Part shown: one piece after another, positions 47,064 through 58,029 of the stretch
How the letters are laid out: the number at the start of each line of letters is the position of its first letter
Position numbering within the stretch: position 1 is the first letter of the stretch
DNA from: Desmodus rotundus
Taxonomy: Eukaryota; Chordata; Mammalia; Chiroptera; Phyllostomidae
DNA length: 64,000 nucleotides
Assembly: GCF_022682495.2 (NCBI RefSeq)
Contig: NC_071388.1
Location: 11,499,171-11,563,170 of the forward strand
Reading direction: 5' to 3'
Program-made: the position numbers and the translations under genes
The notes under the pieces: generated by a model
The model's input: only the letters and a program-made list of their open reading frames with translations
Databases searched by the model: none
Told to the model about the DNA's origin: nothing

Positions 47064-48402
47064 TGAGGCCTGTCCAGAAAAAGTCCATCAATTGTTAATA
47101 TAATGAGAACAATTTGCATGACATCTATGTAACCTGGCAGCTAAGGAGAGTGGACTGGAATGCACATATGTAGACAATGACGACTTCACTGTACTAGTCA
47201 GTGGGGGCAGTAGATGCCATTGAGTGAGCATGTGTAATGTGTGACAGCCTCATTCAAAATGACTGAGTGAGTAGGGCAATGAATCTGCGTTGAATTTTGT
47301 GTTAAACTTGAACATTCCTCTGCAAAAACTATTTAGATGATTCAGAACGCTTTTGGGGATGATGCAATGAGCGCAGCACAAATAAAATGTGGCACAAACA
47401 CTCCAAAGATGGTCAAGAATTTGTTGAAAGTGATCCGTGTTCTGGAAGGTCTGCAACAAGCAGAACACCTGAGAATGTTGAACATGTACAGGCTGCAATC
47501 AACAAAGGTCAGCGACTGATGGTGTGAGAACTAGAAGCTGACCTGGGGATCCCAAAAACTACTGTGTCTGAGATTTTGATGCAGGATGTTGGCATGAAAT
47601 GTGTGAAGGCAAAATTCATTCTGCAGCTTCTGGTACCAGAGCAGAAGGAGCATGATGCTGTGGTTGTTAACGACTTGATTCAAACCACTACCAATGAATC
47701 AGATTTCCTCAAGAAGGTCAAGCCAAAGATGAACTGTGGGTCTGTGGCTGTGATCCAGAAATGAAGGCCTGGTCATCCCAAAGGAAGTTGCTTGGTTCTC
47801 CATGCCCGAAGAAAGCACGGCAAAGTTGTAGCAAGATCAAGACCACGTCAAGACCATGAGTTTTCTATTGGGAAGGTGTTGTCCATTATGAGTACAACCC
47901 TCCAGCCCAAACAATTAATAAAGAGTACTACCTCAATGTTTTTCATTGATTGAGAGATGTAATAAAATGAAAATAGCCACAGCTATAGCCAACTGGTGAT
48001 CGGCAGTTTCATCACTACAACGCACCCACTCATGCATCACATCTCCTGCAGAATTTTTGGCAAAACATCAAATGACCCAGGTGACTCAGTCCCCTATAGT
48101 CCATATTTGGCACCTTGTGACATCTGACTTTTTGCAGAGCTAAAATCACCTTTGAAAAGGAAGAGATTTCAGACCTTGATGAGATTCAGGAAAATATGAT
48201 GGGGCAGCTGATGGTGATTCCAACAAAAGATTTTGCAGAGTGTTTTGAACAGTGGATGAGATGCTGAGAGAGAGGTCCCTAGGTGCCCACTTTGAAGGGG
48301 ACTGGGGCATCATTGTCCTATGTACAATGTTTCTTGTATCTTCTTCAATACCTGTCTTTATTTTTCATAGTACATGGCTGGATAACTTCTGGACAGTCAT
48401 CG
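47064..48402 (+). mobile_element. Near full-length mariner transposon
   Basis: Length 1339 bp, close to the usual 1.3 kb. It is flanked by TA at 47062-47063 and 48403-48404. The terminal inverted repeats are TGAGGCCTGTCCAGAA at the left and, reverse-complemented, CGATGACTGTCCAGAA at the right. Removing the element plus one TA restores a continuous L1 ORF2 sequence across the site. It is a different mariner lineage from the deleted copies at 2393 and 38946. Confidence 0.92.
47259..48345 (+). pseudogene. Mariner transposase pseudogene
   Basis: A DDE/D cut-and-paste transposase with a helix-turn-helix DNA-binding N-terminus. Readable parts include 'IQNAFGDDAMSAAQIK' (N-terminal helix-turn-helix), 'LGIPKTTVSEIL' (second helix-turn-helix, near 47550) and 'PEQKEHDAVVVNDLIQT'. 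The first catalytic aspartate survives in 'KDELWVCGCD' (near 47730). The second has been lost: the usual HHDNAPAH block reads HHYNAPTH at about 48010-48033. The third survives in 'APCD' near 48110. Near the end 'GQLMVIPTKDFAECFEQW' is clear. Several stops and frameshifts break the gene, so it is inactive. Confidence 0.88.
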
Positions 48403-48799
48403 TATTTCACAGAACTGTAATAAATATTTTAAAAATTTATATGGAATTACAAAAGGCTCCACATAGCAATAGTGATCCTGAGAAAGAATAACAGAGTTGG
48501 AGGAATCATGCTACCTTATAGGAAACTTTACTGCAAGGCCAAAACAACATGGTACTGGCATAAAAACAGATACATAGACCAATGGGACAGAATAGAGAGC
48601 CTAGAAATAAACCCATGTCTTCATAGTTAATTAATATTTGAAAGAGAAAGTAAGCACATACAATGGGCTAAAGATAGCTTATTCAATCAGTGGTGTTGGG
48701 GAAATTGGACAGATATGTGCAGAAAGATGAAACTAGACCACCTTCTTACACCACACACAAGAATAAATTCAAAATGGATTACTGTCACTTCTTACTCAT

Positions 48800-49045
48800 T
48801 ATATTCTTGTGTTGTCTTACCATATAACATAAAATTGTATGTTCCCTTCGGGTTATTTGTTCTTTTTCTATTTCACTGTGTAGGATATGCACGTGATAAT
48901 ATTGTTGACATTGCATTACTTTTGTGCCTGCATCATATTTTCTGAGTTAAAATTAGTACCTTTCTCCCTCCCTCCCTTTAACACATATAACTGCAAGTAT
49001 TTTTAAATGTATGGTCAAAGGCCCAACTATGTAGGAAAACAATTT
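48800..49045. other. Unique DNA
   Basis: No feature is recognised. Confidence 0.4.
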
Positions 49046-49063
49046 AGGGAGGGGAAAGTCTTT

Positions 49064-49286
49064 TTATTTTTGAAGACTTTTATTTATTTATTTTTAGAGA
49101 AAGGGGAAGAGAAGGAGAGAGGGAGAGAAACATTAATGTGTGGTTGCCTCTTGTGCACCCCCTACTGCAGACCTGACCTGCAACCCAGGCATGTGCCCTG
49201 ACCAGGAATCGATGACCAGGAATCAAACCAGTGACCTTTTAGTTCATAGGCCAGCACTCAATCCACTGAGCCACACCAGCTGGGGC
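49064..49286 (-). mobile_element. Ves SINE, antisense, with perfect 18-bp target duplication
   Basis: An antisense Ves SINE with a T-rich left end, 'aacccaggcatgtgccctga' near 49183 and 'ccactgagccacaccagctg' near 49264. The flanks AGGGAGGGGAAAGTCTTT at 49046-49063 and 49287-49304 are identical. A second short 'gaccaggaatc' unit near 49200-49220 is a local duplication inside the element. Confidence 0.93.
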
Positions 49287-49619
49287 AGGGAGGGGAAAGT
49301 CTTTACTCGAGTACAGTCACAGATTCCTGAGCCCCACCCCAGATTGACTGAATCACAATGCTCTGGGTATGGGTTCTTTGGCATCTGCATTAAAAAGAAA
49401 GTGTTTAGGAGATTCTTGTGTGAATTCAAATTAGACAACCTCTTCAGAGTGTGTGTGAAATTCTTTTCGGTTGAAGTAAAGAGAACCGAACCATCTCAGT
49501 GTTGCCATTTCTTTAAGTATTATTTGACTGGTAAAACAATATCCATGACAGAGTATCTTAATTTCTTCTAAATTAATCAGAAAACTAATTTCATGAATAA
49601 TTGATGAATAAGCAAGTGT

Positions 49620-49945
49620 TATAGTCTGAGTGTTTGTGTAGCTCTGTAGTTCATATGTTGAAATCTTAATGCCCAACGTGATGGGATTCAGTTGGGAAGT
49701 GAATCAGTCGTGAGGGTGCTACCTCCACGAGTAGGATTAGTGCTCTTAGAAGAGGCTCGGGAGAGGTCCCTTGGCCCTTCTGTCAAGTGAGTATGCAAGG
49801 AGAAATCTTTCCTGTAGAGGGCCCACCACTCAACCCTGTGGGCGCCCTGACCACAGACTTCCAGCCTCAAGAACTGTGAGGCATAAAATTCTATTGTTTA
49901 TAAGCTGCCCAGTCTATGGTCTCTTATTATAGCAAATTAAGACAG
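49620..49945 (+). mobile_element. MaLR LTR (MST/MLT1 type), sense
   Basis: 'gttatagtctgagtgtttgt', 'gttcatatgttgaaatctta', 'cagacttccagcctcaagaa' near 49854 and 'ctgcccagtctatggtctct' near 49907 are in canonical MaLR order. Confidence 0.82.
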
Positions 49946-49949
49946 GTGA

Positions 49950-50790
49950 TAATACATACACTGATTAACTAACTTCTGGATGGATGGAGAGATGATCATT
50001 TAAACATTATCACCTAAAACGTATGCTCAGATGGTACGTAACAATTTTTTGTGTGTTTGGTTTTTTTAATGAATGACATAATTATTTTCATGTGTCCCAA
50101 AACTGGAAGGGAGGTTCATTTTTAAGAATCAAGACTCAAAGGGATATCCACAGACTCAAATCAGATTGAATGTATCACAATTAAACCTCAAATGTAAAAT
50201 CCCATACCAGGTTAAAAACATCCATTATATAATTCCGGGATGTGGAAAGAGCTGGACTCAGGACAGTTTATTTCCAAAAAGCAGATGGCTGTAGTTGAAT
50301 GCAAGCTGCCTATGAATCAATAATGTGAAGTAGTTGCCAAAAATGGAGAAACTGCTTTTACACTGTAATGTTTCAGCAACAACAAAAGTAAGTACAAAAT
50401 TAAACTAATGCCATCAGCATTACAGAATGTTAATTGTTATATATTCTCTTGAGGGCCTTGAGCATGCTCATATATAATCCCAAGAGTTTAAAATTAATAC
50501 ATACATCATTATTCAAATGTTGCTTTTTCTATCTAATATGATATCACAGAGCTAATGTGATTTCCATTAATCGCAGTATTATGCTGAAGGCAAGAAAAAT
50601 TACAGTGTTGTGTTGCTCCGTGCATGACCCTGGCACAGACCACCGCTGCTGGAGATGAGCTCCCAAAGGCAGGGAGTCTGCAAACACAGGGCCCACATCC
50701 TGCCAAGAAAAGAAGATTCTTAGGGATTCATGAAAGTTCTCATGTACTTGAAGGCTCATTTCATTTTCCTCGTTTGTCTTGAGAGAGCAT
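49950..50790. other. Unique DNA, no gene
   Basis: No coding or repeat similarity is recognised. Confidence 0.45.
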
Positions 50791-50799
50791 AATGAAGAT

Positions 50800-50960
50800 C
50801 AACTGAATTCAATTCAACAAGCTGTTATCGATCCTCGATTAAATTTCAGGCGTTGGGCTTGGGGTTTAGAGCTAAATGGAAAGAGAAGACACAGTATCTG
50901 CCTGCACTCAAAAATCGTAGAATCTAGTTGGAAAAACAAACATATAACTCCTTGTCAACG
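50800..50960 (-). mobile_element. L2/MIR-type ancient fragment
   Basis: 'aattcaattcaacaagctgt' followed by 'caggcgttgggcttggggtt' resembles the antisense of the common L2-type 'cacctactatgtgcc' region. Diverged. Confidence 0.4.
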
Positions 50961-51159
50961 CCTTTTAAAGCCCCTGAGATGAATTTCCAAATCGCTTTTC
51001 TAAAGAATTATATCAAATTTGTCTCCCGCCAAGATTATATAAGAAAGCTATTTCAACACATTCTTAAGGAAACATTGTGTATTAACTTTTTTCTAGTTTT
51101 CCATGAAAATGGTCTGTCATTTTAATTTCCATTTTCATTGCTAGCATGAAAGTATTTTC

Positions 51160-51440
51160 AAACACTTATTAATAATTATTGATTGTATGAACTGGTTGAT
51201 CATATTTTCCCCTAATTTATTGAAGGAAACTATGTGAATTTTTACATGTTAAGTGTAGTTATTACATTTCTTATTTTTTCTAATATATTATTCATAAAAC
51301 TTATTGTAAATTATTGTAAAATTATTGTAAGTCAGTAAAACTTATTTTTCCCTAAATTATTGAAGGAAACTATGTGAATGTTTACATGTTAAGTATAGTT
51401 GTAATGTTTCCTAGTGTTACTAACATGTTATTGAGGATTT
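51160..51440 (+). repeat. Tandem duplication of about 140 bp
   Basis: The block with 'tgaaggaaactatgtgaat' starts at 51221 and again at 51361, with the same downstream order 'tttacatgttaagt', giving a 140-bp period. A smaller 'attattgtaaa' repeat lies between the units at about 51300-51330. Confidence 0.8.
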
Positions 51441-51519
51441 CTTTTAAAGTAAACATATTTCAACCCAAAATATATTAGCAAGTTCTTTCTAAATCTGGAA
51501 AAAACCCAAGACACCATTT

Positions 51520-51575
51520 TATTTATTTATTCATTTACTTATTTATTCATTCATTTATTTATATATTTTTAAAAG
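51520..51575 (+). repeat. (TTTA)n-like low-complexity run
   Basis: Imperfect ATTT units directly before the Ves SINE; probably part of a SINE tail or its target. Confidence 0.7.
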
Positions 51576-51589
51576 GTAGTATTTAAAAT

Positions 51590-51773
51590 TTTTTTTAAAG
51601 ATTTTATTTATTTTTATAGACAGAGGGAAAAAGAGCAGAGAAACATCAATGTGTGTGCCTCCCACTGGGGACTTGGCCCACAACCCAGGCATGTGCCCTG
51701 ACTGGGAATTGAACCAGAGACCTTTTGGTTTGCAGGCCTGCGCTCAATCCACAGAGCTACACCATCCAGAGCT
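51590..51773 (-). mobile_element. Ves SINE, antisense
   Basis: 'aaagattttatttattttta', 'acccaggcatgtgccctgac' near 51683 and 'caatccacagagctacacca' near 51745 identify the family. The target duplication is unclear. Confidence 0.88.
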
Positions 51774-51779
51774 GAGAAT

Positions 51780-52290
51780 TTTATTCAGAAGAAGAGTAGT
51801 ATTAGAAATCACTGGATAAATGAAGGATTTTACATTGAGTATCACTGGGGTAACTAGTAGTCTATTTTGAAAAAAACCCACAATAATTTATACCATGCTT
51901 TATGTAATATAAATAAATTCCAGATTGATTAAAAAATTACAAGTATTCAATAAAAACTGATTGAAAAATGATCAATTCTTTGAGTTAGGGTACATATCAA
52001 AAGACAAAGGTAAAATACTGTTTTACCAGAAAGATAAAATCTGTTTTTACACAATTTTTCCTCAAATATAGAATATTGATTTGCTGAGAATACATGTTAA
52101 TCGTAAGCCTAATGAGTAAAATATTTTACAATTATCCATACTTACATTCAGATGCGTGGAAGAAAATGACAACTTTTGTAACTGTGTAAATTCTTGAATC
52201 ACTCTGTGATTCATAGTTATTTCATCAGTGTATTCCCATCTTCCTAGGAGATAGCCGGTTTCCAACTCTAAATACAAGTAAGTCCAGTAA
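51780..52290. other. Unique AT-rich DNA
   Basis: No feature is recognised. Confidence 0.4.
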
Positions 52291-52299
52291 CTTAACACA

Positions 52300-52440
52300 T
52301 TATTATTTTTATTTAAATGAGGAGCCCGAGGCTAAGTACTACCCCTATGATCAAGGCCAAGCATTAGGTAGTATGTCAACACATAGGTCTTTCTGACCCC
52401 AGTGACTAAGTTCTTAACCCCTCTGTATGTTGTTTTCTTA
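52300..52440 (-). mobile_element. MIR fragment
   Basis: 'ggagcccgaggctaagtact' and a downstream 'cttaacccctctgtatg' are antisense MIR-like. Confidence 0.42.
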
Positions 52441-52449
52441 TGAATGGCA

Positions 52450-52865
52450 GCCCGTAACCAACTGGACACCAAGAGGTAGCATTCAACTTGCAATAAATCT
52501 TTAGTGAGTGTCTGCTCTGTACCATGCACCAAACTAGCGACCCTCCTCCCACAATGGAAAAATTGACTTCCATGGCTCAAATAAAAAGTAAGAATTTATG
52601 TTCCTCACATAACTGGAGGGAGGTGTGGCTTTGACTCAACTCTTTGACAATGCCACAGTCAGTGCCTTTATGGTTCTCTTGGACATAGATGGCTGCTTTC
52701 AAGGAACAAACAAGGGGGAAGTAGTGGTGACTTCCATGACTGTCATTTCAGTAGAAGTAAAAAGTTTTTCCAAAACTTCTCCACATATGTCTGTTGAGGT
52801 TTTGTTGGTGGAACTGGGCACTGTAGCAAAAACATGGGGAAATGGGTGTGGGTTGCAATGTTAGA
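52450..52865. other. Unique DNA
   Basis: No gene or repeat family is recognised. Confidence 0.4.
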
Positions 52866-52872
52866 GTCACAC

Positions 52873-53059
52873 CAGTGTTTCTCAATGGAAGCGCTTCTGT
52901 TGTTTTGGGAAGGACAATTCTTCAGTATGCTAGATTGTTCCATGCCCTGCTCACCAAAAGTTAGTAGCTCTTCCCAGTCATTTCCAAAAAGCCAAAAATA
53001 CCTCCACACTACCCTAACCACTCTCTCGGAGTGTGGAACTGCCCCATTTGAAACTCACT
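52873..53059 (-). mobile_element. MER5-family MITE, diverged
   Basis: It begins CAGTGTTTCTCAATGG and continues with 'gttttgggaaggacaattctt' in the manner of antisense MER5 elements. It ends near 'tttgaaactcact'. Shorter and more diverged than the copy at 23094. Confidence 0.6.
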
Positions 53060-53329
53060 AGAGTACGTTAATTGTAGCCTAATACTTAGGCCCCAGGCAC
53101 TTTGCAGGCCTGAATCAAATGAGAATTTGTGAAGAGATAAAAAGAAAAAGATGTATACCTTGGAGAGGCAAAATTATCCACCACATATTCACAAGGTGCT
53201 GTAGATTTCTAATTCAAGTTATAAAATCTGAAATTATAGCATTTTAAAGCTATAATATGAAACTATTTCATATAGTTTAGCTATTTAGCATAATATAGAG
53301 CCCCTCCTATATCTTTCCCTGTTCTTTCC

Positions 53330-53515
53330 TTCCATCTTCCTATTCTTTTTTCTTTGTTATTCTTTCTTTCTCTTTCTTCCTTTGTCTCCTTTTTTCTTTT
53401 ATTCTTCTTTTTTCTTTTTCTCCTTCCCCTCTCCTCCCCTCCCATCCACCCTCCCTTTCTTCTTTCCTTTTTTTCTTTATTTGTCTTTTATCTCTTCCCG
53501 TCCCCTTCCCTCTTT
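53330..53515. repeat. Pyrimidine-rich low-complexity tract
   Basis: Almost only C and T on the plus strand for about 180 bases. The long open frames on both strands here are artefacts of this composition. Confidence 0.85.
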
Positions 53516-53519
53516 TTAT

Positions 53520-54095
53520 GCCTTTGTTCTTCTTACTTAGCAGGCTTATGTATTCCTTTTGACTTGGGGAAAACATTCCAAAGTGATTCATTTACTCTTC
53601 TTAAATTTTCATTTTCTGGAAAAATATAAATAACTCTTACTCTTGTCAGAACTTTCTCTTATTTTCTGATTCCTGGTGATCTTTTGCTATCACAAGATGA
53701 ACACTTGGTGTTAAATTCTGCTGTCTGCCCTCAAAGTGTTTTAGGACCGCTTTCTTCCCTTTTTCTCTCTCTGAACAACTGGTGCTAAAGAGATTGGGAG
53801 GGACAGAAGATGTAGGCATCGTCGCAGGAGTTGGAGGGTGATGTAGTGGCCCAGAGCAGGATGTCATGGTTGAGCTGTGGGAGGACAACAGCCGTGAGGG
53901 GCTGCCGTGCACCACGGACCTGAGGTGGGTGTCAGAGGCCAGCTCAGGCCTGGTTACTACAGCAGAGTGAGATGCTGTGTGCTACAGAGAGTCAGCTTGG
54001 CTGGGAGAGTCAGAGCCCTAACCAGAAGGGGAGGGCTCTGCAGCAAGAATGGCCAGACCAGTGTGCAAGCATGACCAGCATGAAAAGAGCCTGGC
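53520..54095. other. Unique DNA
   Basis: GC-richer from 53800 to 54100. No gene is recognised. Confidence 0.4.
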
Positions 54096-54100
54096 CTGAT

Positions 54101-54288
54101 GTGCCAGAATATAAGATGTCCTGTTAAATTTGAAACAGAGATGAAAATGAATTATTTTTTAGAACAACTATGTATGTAAATATATATGTATCATGAGTAC
54201 ATTTGGAGGCATACTTATCCTAAAAAATAATTCATAGTTTTTCTGAAATTTAAATGTAACCGAGCATCCTATATTTTATTGTATGACT
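54101..54288. mobile_element. Palindromic MITE (MER53-like), second copy
   Basis: The left arm 'gatgtcctgttaaatttgaa' and the right arm 'gaaatttaaatgtaaccgag' are complementary. 'gcatacttatcctaaaaaat' near 54210 is shared with the copy at 28069-28284. Confidence 0.6.
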
Positions 54289-54294
54289 TACAAG

Positions 54295-55440
54295 GGGGGG
54301 AAGCACTCCTAAGGGGCAGGTGGCCAGACTTCGGGAGCTGGGTGAGAAGTAAATCTGGGTGGAGCAGAGATCCTGGCAGAGGCAGGAGATGAACGCAAGG
54401 CATTTTATCAAGTAAATCTTTAAGCATAATAATGAGGGCCAGTTTCCTCATTATTGGAGAAGGAAATTGCATTTATGGAAATAAAACTAAATTAAACCAA
54501 GTGAGGATGGATTGAAATTAGTTATTGGTATGAAATCATAGTTTTCAGGATGTATAGCTAGGTATGCAAATAAATATAGATGTAAATGTGTGTGCACATT
54601 TGTTCTGTAGCTCTGTCCACTTAGAAGGACTGGAGCAACAATACCCCAGCAGCAAAGGGCATGCCCTCCACCCAGGTCTTTCTTTCCTCAGTGACCAGAA
54701 GCAGGGAGCCTTGGAGAAATGACTGAATCCAACTCTGGGGCAGAGAAAATATTAGATGAACCTGGAATACCTCTTCGGACCAGGAATGCTGAGAACAAGT
54801 CAAAAGAAAAAGAGAGCAGTTTGAAAGCTTGGTTCAGAGGGAACCACTGACTTAAAAGGGGACATTTGGAAGATTGAAATTTAAAAAATAGAAGTGAGGA
54901 ATTACAACCCATTATATAAATATTGAAAACCATGAGTCATTATGGGTATAAATAAATTTGTGGAGCAACAGGACATTTAATTCTCACAAAATAGTGACTA
55001 TTTACAAAGAGAGAAGAATGTAGTGGAAAAGCCTGGTGGAGGTCACCTTAATTGAGTGATAAAATAATAGAACATTAGTAATGGGATGCATCTAAAAGTT
55101 ATGCACAATCTTATAGAATAAAATGAGAATAACACACTGTCACTTAGATGTTTTGCCTGATAGAAATGCATAATCTGAATCTAATCACAAGAAAACACCA
55201 GATCAATCCAAACTGAGAAGAATTCTATAAAAGCACATGCTTGTAATCCTCAAAAGTTCAAGATCATGCAAATTGACGAAAGACTGAGGGACTGTTCCAA
55301 TGCATAGCTCTGAATTGGACTTTTTGCTATTACAGGACGTTATGGGATTAGTTGCCAAGATTTGATTGGTTTATAAGAATGAGATAGTAGCAATGTACCA
55401 ACATTAGTACTATTATTTTGGTGTTGATATTTATGAAAAT
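54295..55440. other. Unique DNA, no gene
   Basis: No feature is recognised in 1.1 kb. Confidence 0.45.
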
Positions 55441-55447
55441 GTAAGAA

Positions 55448-55640
55448 ATGACCTTCCTTCCTTCCTCCCTCTCCCTCCCTCCCACCACCTCTCCCTCCCT
55501 CCCTCCCTCCCTCCCTCCCTCCCTTCCTTCCTTCCTCCCTTCTTTTCTTCCTCCCTCCCTCCCTCCCTTCCTTCCTTCCCTTCCCCACTTCCTCCCTCTC
55601 TCCTTCTCTGTCATTTTTATCTTTTTTCTTTCTTCCTTCC
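55448..55640 (+). repeat. (CCCT)n/(CCTT)n microsatellite
   Basis: About 190 bases of CCCT, CCTT and CTTT units. The minus strand has long runs of GGGA spaced for G-quadruplex formation, especially about 55490-55525. Open frames on either strand here are compositional artefacts. Confidence 0.95.
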
Positions 55641-55904
55641 TTTCATTTTTTTTTGTAGAAAATGCTCACAAATATGATCTAAGTATTTGAAGGTAATGAG
55701 ATATCAGATTGCCAACTTACTTTCAAGTGTTTCAGAAAAAAGTGATCGCTACTGTACTTGCAAGTTTTCTGTAGGTTTGTGATTGTTTCAAAAATAAAAA
55801 TATATGTTTCATATAATATATATTAAAATTATTTGGTAATAATTTCTATGGTTATTGTTAAAAAGCTCCTTGGTAGGTGGAGCATAGAGGATTTTTTAGG
55901 CAGT

Positions 55905-56190
55905 GAAGATACTCTGTATGACACCATAATGATGACTACATGTCAAACTCACAGAATGTATAACATCGAGAGTGAAGCACAATGTAAGCTCTGAACTTTG
56001 GGTGTTATTATGTGTCAGTGTAGGTTCATCAATTGAACCTACCACTACTGTGGGGGATGTTGATAATGGGGAAGGCTATGCCTGTGTGGGGGCCAGGAAA
56101 ATATGGGAAATCTCTGTATCTTCCCCTCGATTTTGCTGTGAACCTTAAATTGGTCTTAAAAATAAAATCATCATAAAAATGTGCTTGGTA
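55905..56190 (+). mobile_element. Old L1 3' end
   Basis: 'acaccataatgatgactaca', 'gtaggttcatcaattgaacc' near 56020, 'gtgggggatgttgataatgg' near 56051 and a terminal 'gctgtgaaccttaaattgg' leading to AATAAA match the end of a widespread old L1. Confidence 0.75.
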
Positions 56191-56199
56191 CAGTAAATC

Positions 56200-57680
56200 T
56201 GTATTAACCAGAATGCATGAGACATGGTTTTGATTAATTGGACTTACTGGTTAACCAAGTGAAAAGTGAAAATTCCCTTCTCTTTCAATCTGTTTGGCAT
56301 ATTTCCAAATATATCATTCTGCATCACTGCCTTGGGAAGTTGAGTAAAATGCACCGCAATAAGTGTATTTGACAATCTATCTGCGTCATAGCATGCCATT
56401 TAACAGTGCCCTTTCTAAAGGGAAGCTATTCAGGATGTAACAGACTGAGTTAACCCTGTGATTTTTCAAAAGATGACTTCTAAAGTTGCTTCCAGGGATA
56501 AACCTTTGACGTTGGCTATAACAATTGGAAAGTACGGCTATAGTTGGAGAATTCAGAAGACGTGGTTTCCTTATCAAGAGTGATGTCCCAGTTTTCTTCC
56601 CATCTCAATTTGCTGACAGCTTCTGGCAGTACAAGTATTATGCCCTTTTCTAGTTCCTGCAATGGAAAGCTCCACAGGCCTTAGGCTGGTGTCTGCGCCC
56701 CAGGGTCTCATTGAAGAGTAAGTTGTGTCGGTGGTACTTACTCCATGGGGTTCTCGTGTGGGCCATGGGAATAGAGTCTGTGGATGGAGAGAGCTTTTAC
56801 GAGAAGTGACACACTTAGATTGATATTACTTGATGGAAATCAAGGAAAGTACCTTCATTCAGTTTTTCCCATGAAGGACATCAGAACCGTTATTTAAGAG
56901 TTAAGTCAGTGTTTGTCCGATATCTGACAGGTATCTTTCCATAAAGAAACAATGGAAGGATTTTTTGTATCTAACTTAAAATTCTCCACAAAATGAGAAC
57001 ATCATTTACTTTCCTGAATTAAAAAAAGTGGTTTGCAACGTTTTGTGCTGGAGATTTCTCACTGGACAATGCTCCATGGTCGGGTAGGACAGTGGAAGTT
57101 GATAGCGGTCAAATCAAGACAGTAATTGAGAGCAATCAATGTGGGAGATGTACCATGTGGGAGATAGCCGACATGCTTAAAATATCCAAATCAATAAAGT
57201 TATTGGTGCAAATGAAAAAAAACCCAAACCCCCAAATAATAAAAGAATTATTATTGTATAGAATAATGTAAATATATTATGTAATGGAGTTTTGAGTTAA
57301 TTTCTTTTTCCTCCTTTTGGGTAAAATCTCTACACAAGGAATGGCTAAGGGAATGCGTGCACTTTATCCCAGTTCAGCCTGGATCACCGCGTTGCTCCCC
57401 CACCTGCCACGTGTTTCTCGGAGTTACACCAGTCTGCACTGAGCTGTTGCTTCCTCCCACCAGAGATACTCAAAACTACAGAACCATTTCTCGTTCTCTG
57501 CCTTCAGTTGATCAACTGGATTTTAAACGACTTTTGCTAAGGTGTCCGGAAGCTCTACGTTCCTTGCTAACCTGAGGGATCTGTGAGCTCACCAATACTG
57601 GACTGTTTCGCACAGGCCCTCTGCTATAATCTGTCCATGGGAAGAGTATTTTCCTCATTCAAGGCCAGGTTAAAATACAG
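56200..57680. other. Unique DNA, no gene
   Basis: A small direct repeat, 'atgtgggagatgtacc' then 'atgtgggagatagcc', lies at about 57139-57169. Otherwise nothing is recognised. Confidence 0.45.
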
Positions 57681-57689
57681 GTCTTGAGA

Positions 57690-58020
57690 TTCTCATGCTA
57701 AGTGAAATAGTTCGGACAGAAAAAGTTAAGAACCATACGATCACTTACATGTAGAATATAAAATGAAAGCAACAAATGAACAGACAAGAAGAACAAACAC
57801 AAACTCATAGATACAGCAGTATGGCGGTTACCAGAGGGAACAAGGATGAGGGGTAGTAGAGGGTAAAAGGGGTCAAATACATGGTGAAGGGAGATGATTT
57901 GACTTAGGGTGATGAGCACACAATGTAATATGCAGATCATGTGTCATAGAAATGTACACTTGAAACTTATATAATCTAATTAACCAGTGTAACCCTGAAT
58001 AAAAATATTTTAAAAATACA
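57690..58020 (+). mobile_element. L1 3' end, 5'-truncated
   Basis: 'ctcatgctaagtgaaatagt', 'atacgatcacttacatgtag' near 57736, 'cggttaccagagggaacaag' near 57825 and 'cttgaaacttatataatcta' near 57959 are L1 3' landmarks in order, ending in an A-rich tail. Confidence 0.78.
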
Positions 58021-58029
58021 TTTCACACT

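Larger units (their letters stand above)
46016..48781 (-). mobile_element. Twin-primed (5'-inverted) L1 insertion carrying a mariner
   Basis: A 12-bp target duplication CTGTCACTTCTT is present at 46004-46015 and 48782-48793. The L1 3' end lies on the minus strand at 46016-46394, with its A-rich tail appearing as T-rich DNA at the left. At about 46395 the orientation flips, and ORF2 sequence is on the plus strand to 48781. A 5' inversion bounded by one target duplication is the classic product of twin priming. Without the mariner the L1 is about 1.4 kb. Confidence 0.85.
46395..48781 (+). pseudogene. L1 ORF2 fragment (reverse transcriptase to C-terminal part), interrupted
   Basis: ORF2p supplies the endonuclease and reverse transcriptase of L1. 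Only the middle to late part is present. It shows '[19 protein letters not shown]' (RT block), then the active-site region, which reads LAND at 46654-46665 instead of FADD, so one catalytic aspartate is changed. A frame change precedes this. A 145-codon open stretch runs from 46666, with '[13 protein letters not shown]' and 'RIKYLGINL'. The frame is cut by the mariner at 47064-48402 and resumes with 'tttcacagaact' in the correct L1 order. It ends near '[19 protein letters not shown]', where the insertion stops. Confidence 0.88.

Noticed and set aside
53340..53629. Lys/Arg/Glu-rich frame on the minus strand and Phe/Ser/Leu-rich frame on the plus strand
   Set aside because: Both are translations of a pyrimidine-rich low-complexity tract.
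55340..55690. Gly/Arg/Glu repeat protein-like frames
   Set aside because: Translation of the CCCT/CCTT microsatellite.
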